A stretch of DNA of 6,102 bases from Actinomycetes bacterium (GTDB lineage Bacteria > Actinomycetota > Acidimicrobiia > Acidimicrobiales > Acidimicrobiaceae): assembly GCA_021785315.1 (NCBI GenBank), contig JAJYFX010000121.1, positions 1 through 6,102 on the forward strand, in the 5' to 3' direction. The notes beneath the pieces were generated by a model. It was not told the DNA's origin, searched no databases, and worked only from the letters and a program-made list of their open reading frames with translations. The position numbers were made by a program, and so were the translations under genes. Below, piece by piece: positions 1 through 4,140 of this stretch. Each line of letters opens with the position of its first letter. Position 1 is the first letter of the stretch.

Positions 1-433
1 TTATCTTTCGGGTCTCCTCGTCCGGCTCTCCAACAATTACCGCTCTTTTTAGATCTGGGGCAAGGCTGCGGATGACAGGGAGTGACTTAGCGTACGCGAC
101 TGACAACACGATGACGGCAGCACGCGCGTCGTCGATGACAAAACCAAGTTCCTCGCCGTTGAGCATGGTTGATAGCGGAATCGGCACCACCCCGGATCTC
201 ATGCACCCAAGAAACCATGCCGGAAATGCTGCCTCGTCGTTTACAACCAGGGCAACCCGGTCCTCTTGGCGAACTTGAAGCATGGCGAGGGCATGTTGAA
301 CGCGAAACATCTCCCGCTGCATGTCAGCATAGGTGTATTTCTCGTCACCGGTTTCGACGGCCACCCTGCTACCATTTCCAGCTTCGATATGACGGTCTAT
401 AAGCCAGTTTGCAGCGTTGTAAAAATCTTGCAT
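1..433 (-). CDS. Acyl-CoA ligase (ANL superfamily, benzoate-CoA ligase-like), N-terminal part, cut by window edge
   Basis: Proteins of this family activate a carboxylic acid with ATP to an acyl-adenylate and then form the CoA thioester in the cytoplasm. Only the first 144 codons are present; the usual length is about 500-550 residues, so the P-loop and the C-terminal hinge domain lie off the left edge. The visible part opens with NAANWLIDRH (residues 7-16), then GNGSRVAVETGD and a YTYADM segment (about 33-38), and later FLGCMRSGVVPIPLSTML (74-91) followed by a DDARA segment (101-105). These match the N-terminal Rossmann-like subdomain of benzoate-CoA ligase-type enzymes in order and spacing. 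The ATG at 433 is chosen because AGGAG/AGGA sequences lie 6-12 nt upstream and because the family homology begins immediately after it, although the frame stays open upstream to about 577. The substrate (aromatic or short-chain acid) cannot be decided from this fragment. The family assignment is fairly secure. Confidence 0.8.
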   Translation of the reverse strand, partial: MQDFYNAANWLIDRHIEAGNGSRVAVETGDEKYTYADMQREMFRVQHALAMLQVRQEDRVALVVNDEAAFPAWFLGCMRSGVVPIPLSTMLNGEELGFVIDDARAAVIVLSVAYAKSLPVIRSLAPDLKRAVIVGEPDEETRKI

Positions 434-592
434 TGGCGTTCCTATCTCCTGGTACCCGCTCGAATTCCCAAATCCCAAGCCAGGGTCTACACCTAACTCT
501 TGAATACCTTTGAACCCCTGGGTGCGCTTGTACCGAAAACATGCGCCTGATGAACTGAATCTGGCATCGATCTTCGTCTAATGCCAGTGACG

Positions 593-621
593 ATTATCTG
601 CACCGCCACGCAGGCCCCCAA
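593..621 (-). promoter_or_regulatory. Possible promoter for the acyl-CoA ligase gene
   Basis: On the minus strand TTGGGG (621-616) lies 17 nt from GATAAT (598-593). The -10 matches five of six consensus positions and the -35 only three. Transcription would begin near 586 and leave a leader of about 150 nt before the ATG at 433. No operator is recognised. This is a weak call made because the gene needs a start somewhere in the 560-bp gap if it is not co-transcribed with the reductase gene. Confidence 0.25.
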
Positions 622-806
622 GTTCAGTCAAATGCAGAACCCTATCTCTGTCGCTATCACTAACCGAAACCGTCATAATTCGCCTGACTCTCTGAGTGGT
701 AACACTACAGGGCTTTTAACGGAACTTCAAAATTAAAACCTCACAATCCTACTGGGATTTGCGCGTTATACGAGGTAGACATTGTCATACGTATACGGAA
801 GAAATA

Positions 807-835
807 TTGACGGGTTGTGACATCTGTCTTATTTA
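807..835 (+). promoter_or_regulatory. Sigma70-like promoter candidate pointing toward the 3' end of the reductase gene
   Basis: TTGACG (807-812) and TATTTA (830-835) are separated by exactly 17 nt on the plus strand. Transcription would start near 842 and run antisense into the 3' end of the CoA-disulfide reductase gene, because no credible plus-strand gene follows. Immediately upstream are overlapping palindromes ATACGTAT (787-794) and CGTATACG (790-797), and a GACA-TC-TGTC motif lies in the spacer at about 819-828. AT-rich intergenic DNA often throws up such matches, so this is only a candidate. Confidence 0.25.
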
Positions 836-908
836 GGGGCACCGCGAATTCACGGTCTTTGATAGAAGGTAGCTTCCATCCGTGGAGGTTGCGAACAAGG
901 GACTGCCG

Positions 909-937
909 GCAGGAGGAGCAATAGAGTTCTCTCCTGC
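909..937 (-). terminator. Candidate terminator hairpin downstream of the reductase gene
   Basis: A perfect 7-bp inverted repeat, GCAGGAG (909-915) and CTCCTGC (931-937), encloses a 15-nt loop about 58 nt beyond the reductase stop codon. There is no T-run after it on the minus strand, so it would be a non-canonical terminator or simply a structured 3' untranslated segment. Confidence 0.25.
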
Positions 938-994
938 ATTATGTCGCTTCGTGCCTAGGACCATCACTGACCATTTGCGCAGGACTTGCATAGG

Positions 995-2653
995 TCAAAC
1001 GAACGAGTTCTCGGTTATCGCAGCTGGAGAATTTATCCACGTCTGGTATCCACCGTCAAGATTAGCGGCTTCATATCCGCGACCACGGAGAAGCGAAGCA
1101 GCGGCATGGCCCCTGATACCCACCTGGCAATAGATTATGATCTCATCGCCCGAAAGCGCTTCCATGCGATCCCGCAATTCGTCTACGGGAATATTGACAG
1201 AGTTTGGAATGTGGCCATTTGCAAACTCCTCGTCGGTCCGGACATCAACAAGCAACGCACCGCTGTCTACCCTTGCCTGCACTTCATCCCATTGAATACT
1301 CTTGCTAAAGCCGCTGGCAATGTTCTCCGCCACATAGCCAAGCATATTGATGGGATCCTTCGCGGACCCGAACGGCGGCGCGTAGGCCAATTCGAGGTCG
1401 GCCAGGTCCTGGGCGCGAAGACCTGCACGCATTGCCGTCGCGATAACATCAATTCGCTTGTCAACCCCGTCGCGGCCAACCGCTTGGGCGCCCATTATGA
1501 GGTTTGTATCCGGATCGATAAGAATCTTCAGTGACATGCTCATTGCTCCCGGATAGTATCCGGCGTGAGAATTCGGATGAGTATGGATCACCAGGTAGTC
1601 ACGACCGGCTGCACGCAGCCTCTTTTCATTCCAGCCTGTCGTAGCCACGGAGATATCAAACACCTTGACGATGGCTGTTCCTATCGTCGGCACCCAGCGT
1701 GTTTCCCTGCCAACTATGTGGTCTGCCGACACCCTCCCTTGGCGATTTGCGATATTGGCTAGTGGCACTAGGGAAGCTCCACCATCGAGCGCATCGATTT
1801 TTTCAGCTGCATCGCCAATTGCATAGATATTCAAATCGCTGGTCTGATTGTAGCTATTTGTTGCGATGCCACCTCGAGCCCCGATCCGTAGCCCGGCAAT
1901 TTCCGCAAGCCTCGTATCGGGTCGGACACCTATGGCCATGATCACCAGATCGGATTCAATCTCTTCGCCACTGGTCAGGACTACCCGATCCTCATAAACC
2001 GCAGCTACCGCATGTCCCAAATATAGATTGACCTTGTGGCTAGTCATTTCATTCTGGACGAGAACCGCCATCTCGGCATCTAACGGACTGAGCACTTGAT
2101 CGAGCGCCTCGACCAAAGAGGTGCGAATTCCGCGGTGACGCAGGTTTTCAGCGGTTTCAATTCCAATGAAACCGCCACCGATGACTACTGCACTCTTGGG
2201 GCCATCCTCAAGCGCCTCGACAATTCGCGATACATCTTCCACCGTGCGCAGCGTAAGCGCACGTTCGATCCCGGGTATGGGAGGCACTACAGGCTGGGCG
2301 CCGGGACTCAATATCAGCTGATCGTAATCAAGCAGATATTCTTCTTTGGTTACAAGATTGCGAACCGTCACATTCTTCGCGTTGCGGTCAATACCAGTGA
2401 CTTCGCTCAGCGTGCGCACATCCAGATTGAATCGAGCATCAAGACTCTCGGCGGTTTGAAGTAGGAGATCCTGCTTCTTTGAAATGACTCCACCGATGTA
2501 ATAAGGCAGGCCACAGTTGGCATAAGAGACATACGAGCTTCGCTCCAGCACGATGATCGAAGCATCCGGGTCAAGTCTGCGAAGTCTCGTTGCCGCAGAC
2601 ATCCCTCCGGCGACGCCACCAATTATGACAACCTGTCTCATTCTAAATCCCAT
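995..2653 (-). CDS. CoA-disulfide / persulfide reductase with C-terminal rhodanese domain (CoADR-RHD, Npsr-like)
   Basis: This is a 552-residue cytoplasmic FAD-dependent pyridine-nucleotide disulfide reductase that by family should use NAD(P)H to reduce CoA disulfide or persulfide/polysulfide. The N-terminal FAD-binding loop is IIGGVAGGMSAA (10-21). The single redox cysteine is Cys47 in SYANCGLPYYIGG, as expected for the CoADR branch that uses one active-site Cys with bound CoA. The NAD(P)H-binding loop is VVIGGGFIGIETAENL (156-171), the second FAD contact is IYAIGDAAE (276-284), and the dimer-domain signature AYAPPFGSAKDP covers 423-434. A rhodanese domain spans about 452-548 with catalytic Cys509 in the loop CQVGIR. 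The length agrees with CoADR-rhodanese fusions such as Bacillus CoADR-RHD and Shewanella Npsr. ATG 2653 gives the longest frame; ATG 2641 (removing MGFR) fits the family start better and has only a weak GGGA upstream, so the start is uncertain by four codons. The main alternative name, NADH oxidase, is less likely given the rhodanese fusion. The frame is intact. Confidence 0.93.
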   Translation of the reverse strand: MGFRMRQVVIIGGVAGGMSAATRLRRLDPDASIIVLERSSYVSYANCGLPYYIGGVISKKQDLLLQTAESLDARFNLDVRTLSEVTGIDRNAKNVTVRNLVTKEEYLLDYDQLILSPGAQPVVPPIPGIERALTLRTVEDVSRIVEALEDGPKSAVVIGGGFIGIETAENLRHRGIRTSLVEALDQVLSPLDAEMAVLVQNEMTSHKVNLYLGHAVAAVYEDRVVLTSGEEIESDLVIMAIGVRPDTRLAEIAGLRIGARGGIATNSYNQTSDLNIYAIGDAAEKIDALDGGASLVPLANIANRQGRVSADHIVGRETRWVPTIGTAIVKVFDISVATTGWNEKRLRAAGRDYLVIHTHPNSHAGYYPGAMSMSLKILIDPDTNLIMGAQAVGRDGVDKRIDVIATAMRAGLRAQDLADLELAYAPPFGSAKDPINMLGYVAENIASGFSKSIQWDEVQARVDSGALLVDVRTDEEFANGHIPNSVNIPVDELRDRMEALSGDEIIIYCQVGIRGHAAASLLRGRGYEAANLDGGYQTWINSPAAITENSFV

Positions 2654-2723
2654 CTGTCGGCTAGACCCATGAAGTAGCTCTTTTCGACTTCATTCAAAAA
2701 TACGCCACTCCGCTATTGCATCC

Positions 2724-2743
2724 CCGGCACAATGACTTGCCGG
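2724..2743 (-). repeat. Small inverted repeat in the reductase leader
   Basis: CCGGCA (2724-2729) and TGCCGG (2738-2743) are perfect 6-bp arms around an 8-nt loop, about 70 nt upstream of the reductase start. If the promoter at 2870-2875 is real, this hairpin would form in the untranslated leader. No T-run or known riboswitch pattern accompanies it. Confidence 0.35.
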
Positions 2744-2843
2744 TAATCAGGTATCGCCGGATGAAGTGCAGCGACTCTGAACCAACGAGTGCCTTCACGC
2801 AATCGTGAATCCAGAAACAGACACAACATAATCAGCACAAAAT

Positions 2844-2875
2844 CCCTAGTCGGATACCTACTAGGGTATATTATA
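2844..2875 (-). promoter_or_regulatory. Candidate promoter with nested operator-like dyads upstream of the reductase gene
   Basis: On the minus strand a perfect TATAAT -10 element (2875-2870) is followed directly by a 16-bp dyad with arms ATACC and GGTAT and a 6-bp centre (2869-2854). A second inverted repeat, CCCTAGT (2844-2850) and ACTAGGG (2860-2866), overlaps it. Transcription would start near 2863, inside the dyad, so a bound repressor would block initiation; the leader to the start codon would be about 210 nt. No good -35 sits 16-18 nt upstream. The ATACC...GGTAT shape resembles operators of the CsoR/CstR repressor family, and CstR is known to control persulfide-detoxification genes in staphylococci. 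The sequence elements are seen; the regulator is inferred, and no regulator gene lies in the window. Confidence 0.45.
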
Positions 2876-2899
2876 AAGACTATCGCGGGCCAGTGCTGC

Positions 2900-3405
2900 A
2901 GCGAACGTGTGTTGTATCAGCAGCGGAATGCTCTCTATGACAGAATCCTCAGAATGGCAGAAGGCAGTAATGCGTTCCGAAATTCCTTGGATTTGCCCCG
3001 CGAAATTCACTACTTTGCTTCTCTAGGCTTGTCTCTGATTTTGGTCACAGATATCTTGCATTCCATGGCATTCCTCTTTCGACGGGGTATTTGCGGGAGC
3101 TTCTCTCGGATTGCACCGCTTGTCTTTAGTCTCTTCCCATTCTTTTCTCCAGCGTTGGCAGCTCCGCGCGATATCGCGACCTCCTGGAAACATGCTTTGC
3201 ATCTGGCGCCTGACCGATGGGCTTCGCAGATGAGTTCGACTGCAATCTTGCGATCTCGGGACGAGGCCAGCATTCCTTATTGTTCCCCCAGATCCGTATC
3301 GGCTTCCATTAGAGCACCGATAGGTCAACAGCTTCGACCAGAGCCTTCTCTTTCATCTGCAACTCAGCGCTCAAAGCCTTTACCAACCTTTAAGCCTCTC
3401 GCGAG
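2900..3405 (-). pseudogene. Decayed IS3-family transposase remnant (end of OrfA, start of OrfB)
   Basis: Three minus-strand frames together read as an IS3-family transposase. The first, about 3405-3263, carries AELQMKEKALVEAVDL followed by a stop (TAA 3311-3309) and then IWGNNKE, matching the usual OrfA C-terminus of KEKALAEAAALLVL...IWG type. The second, from 3273, reads RDRKIAVELICEAHRSGARC, matching the OrfB start with its helix-turn-helix, and lies in the -1 frame relative to OrfA as IS3 elements require. The third picks up at QRWRKEWEETKD, expected as the RTYQRW continuation, then NTPSKEE and DICDQN, a stop at 3025-3023, and a weaker SKVVNFAGQIQGISER resembling SQIVP.LADQG.YIASE. At least one extra frameshift and two premature stops show it is dead. 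The DDE integrase core is absent, and no terminal inverted repeats were recognised. The boundaries are approximate. Confidence 0.7.
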
Positions 3406-3419
3406 AGGACTGACGTTGG
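3383..3419. repeat. 14-bp perfect palindrome with outer complementary arms
   Basis: CCTCTCGCGAGAGG (3395-3408) is a perfect palindrome. Outside it, CCAAC (3383-3387) and GTTGG (3415-3419) are complementary, with spacers of 7 and 6 bp. It lies at the upstream side of the IS3 remnant, within or just beyond the OrfA tail. It could be an operator, a recombination or insertion target, or a cruciform-prone site. A single 14-bp palindrome can occur by chance in 6 kb; the second pair of arms makes it more notable. Confidence 0.4.
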
Positions 3420-3724
3420 GGGGATGGGTCGAATGCAATGGCGGAAGAATGAGCCAGCTAGACCGAATCCCTTATCCCGGCGAACCCAATTCTGCCAACT
3501 GAACCCTGGATAAACACTAGGGCTTCATAAATGCCTTGCCAAGTTCACTATCATCTGCTCGACTGATTTAACCGGTTGCTAGCTTTGACGACGACTGCGA
3601 AGCTGGAACATCTGATCGCCAAATAACCTAGACCAGACCTCAATAGCAGGCCGAAACAAACGGGTCCAAACACAAGATTTCCGCTGAGCTCTCGATGTTC
3701 CGACTCGGCAGTCTCCAAAGCCAC

Positions 3725-3746
3725 TCCGGCTCTAGAATGAGCCGGA
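3725..3746. terminator. Strong short hairpin, possible factor-independent terminator
   Basis: TCCGGCTC (3725-3732) and GAGCCGGA (3739-3746) are perfect 8-bp arms around the loop TAGAAT. There is no T-tract on either side, so a classical intrinsic terminator is not supported, but GC-rich hairpins without a U-tail are commonly proposed as terminators in actinobacteria. It lies about 395 nt beyond the stop of the flippase-transferase gene, so it could end that transcript, or it could be the edge of a decayed mobile element. Confidence 0.35.
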
Positions 3747-3764
3747 CAATCACCGCAACGGAAA

Positions 3765-3983
3765 TTGGTAGAACCAGATCTCTCAAGCTGCCTGATGCAT
3801 TCCCACTGCCACGATGGTATTAGTCACAAAACTCGCGCAAAAAAAGCCTCGTGCCCACCTCGTCATTCAACAAATCAAAACTACCGCTGCCATCATTGTT
3901 CCAGAACCTTCTTGCCTCGATACAAACTGTATGTTTTGAACCCCTCCGAAATACCGGACAACCACTCTTTGGCAGCTCTCTAA
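3765..3983 (+). pseudogene. Possible remnant of an IS1-like transposase zinc-ribbon segment
   Basis: This plus-strand frame begins with TTG, has no ribosome binding site and has 72 codons. Its middle reads NYRCHHCSRTFLPRY (about residues 39-53), which looks like the second half of the zinc ribbon of IS1-type InsA and related transposases (YRCxxCxRTF). The first half should be a CPxC about 22-28 residues earlier; here only HSHC (about 12-15) is found, so the ribbon would be damaged. No helix-turn-helix or DDE part follows the stop at 3983. The likeness rests on about 12 residues. A chance frame is a real alternative. Confidence 0.3.
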
Positions 3984-4140
3984 AGCTCTCGCCCTGGTTC
4001 AGACTCGACTAAATCACAAAACAAGGTCACCGACTGACAGATCTCGACCCATTCCGTTGCGACTGCACCTGTATATACCTTTGCTCCAACGGGCAAGCGT
4101 GCTTTCGGTCCCGCCAATTGAATATAAGAATTCTCAACCG

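Larger units (their letters stand above)
434..994. other. Gene-poor interval between reductase and ligase genes
   Basis: No convincing gene is seen in these 561 bases. Two short minus-strand frames were examined. One begins ATG at 991, only 3 nt after the reductase stop, and runs 52 codons to a TAA at 833; it has no Shine-Dalgarno sequence and no family resemblance. The other begins ATG at 676 and runs 32 codons to 578, again without recognisable features. The interval contains a candidate terminator hairpin (909-937), a candidate plus-strand promoter (807-835) beside overlapping palindromes (787-797), a small imperfect hairpin CTGAGTG-GTAA-CACTACAG (692-710), and a weak minus-strand promoter (593-621). 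Confidence 0.5.
2654..4140. other. Long gene-poor interval with mobile-element debris
   Basis: No intact gene is recognised in almost 1.5 kb. From right to left it holds an unexplained stretch after the flippase stop (about 4140-3984), the possible IS1-like segment (3983-3765), a perfect hairpin (3746-3725), a featureless stretch (about 3724-3420), a palindrome (3419-3383), the IS3-family remnant (3405-2900), a candidate promoter with dyads (2875-2844) and the structured leader of the reductase gene. The minus strand at about 3785-3630 encodes short hydrophobic runs in two frames (LVLPISVAVIVRLIL, then FGLLL), which could be a decayed membrane protein but match nothing recognised. Confidence 0.55.

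Noticed and set aside
169..496. Short plus-strand frames at the left end
   Set aside because: They are mostly antisense to the acyl-CoA ligase coding sequence, which carries the expected motifs in the minus frame.
833..991. 52-codon minus-strand frame starting 3 nt after the reductase stop
   Set aside because: Its position suggests an operon partner, but there is no Shine-Dalgarno sequence, the composition is unremarkable, and no family is recognised. Kept only as a note under the interval entry.
986..1534. 182-codon plus-strand frame
   Set aside because: It lies entirely opposite the reductase-rhodanese gene, whose motifs are intact in the minus frame; this is a shadow frame.
2789..3502. 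237-codon open frame on the plus strand
   Set aside because: It runs antisense to the IS3 transposase remnant, starts with GTG without a ribosome binding site, and shows no recognisable domain. The opposite strand explains the sequence better.
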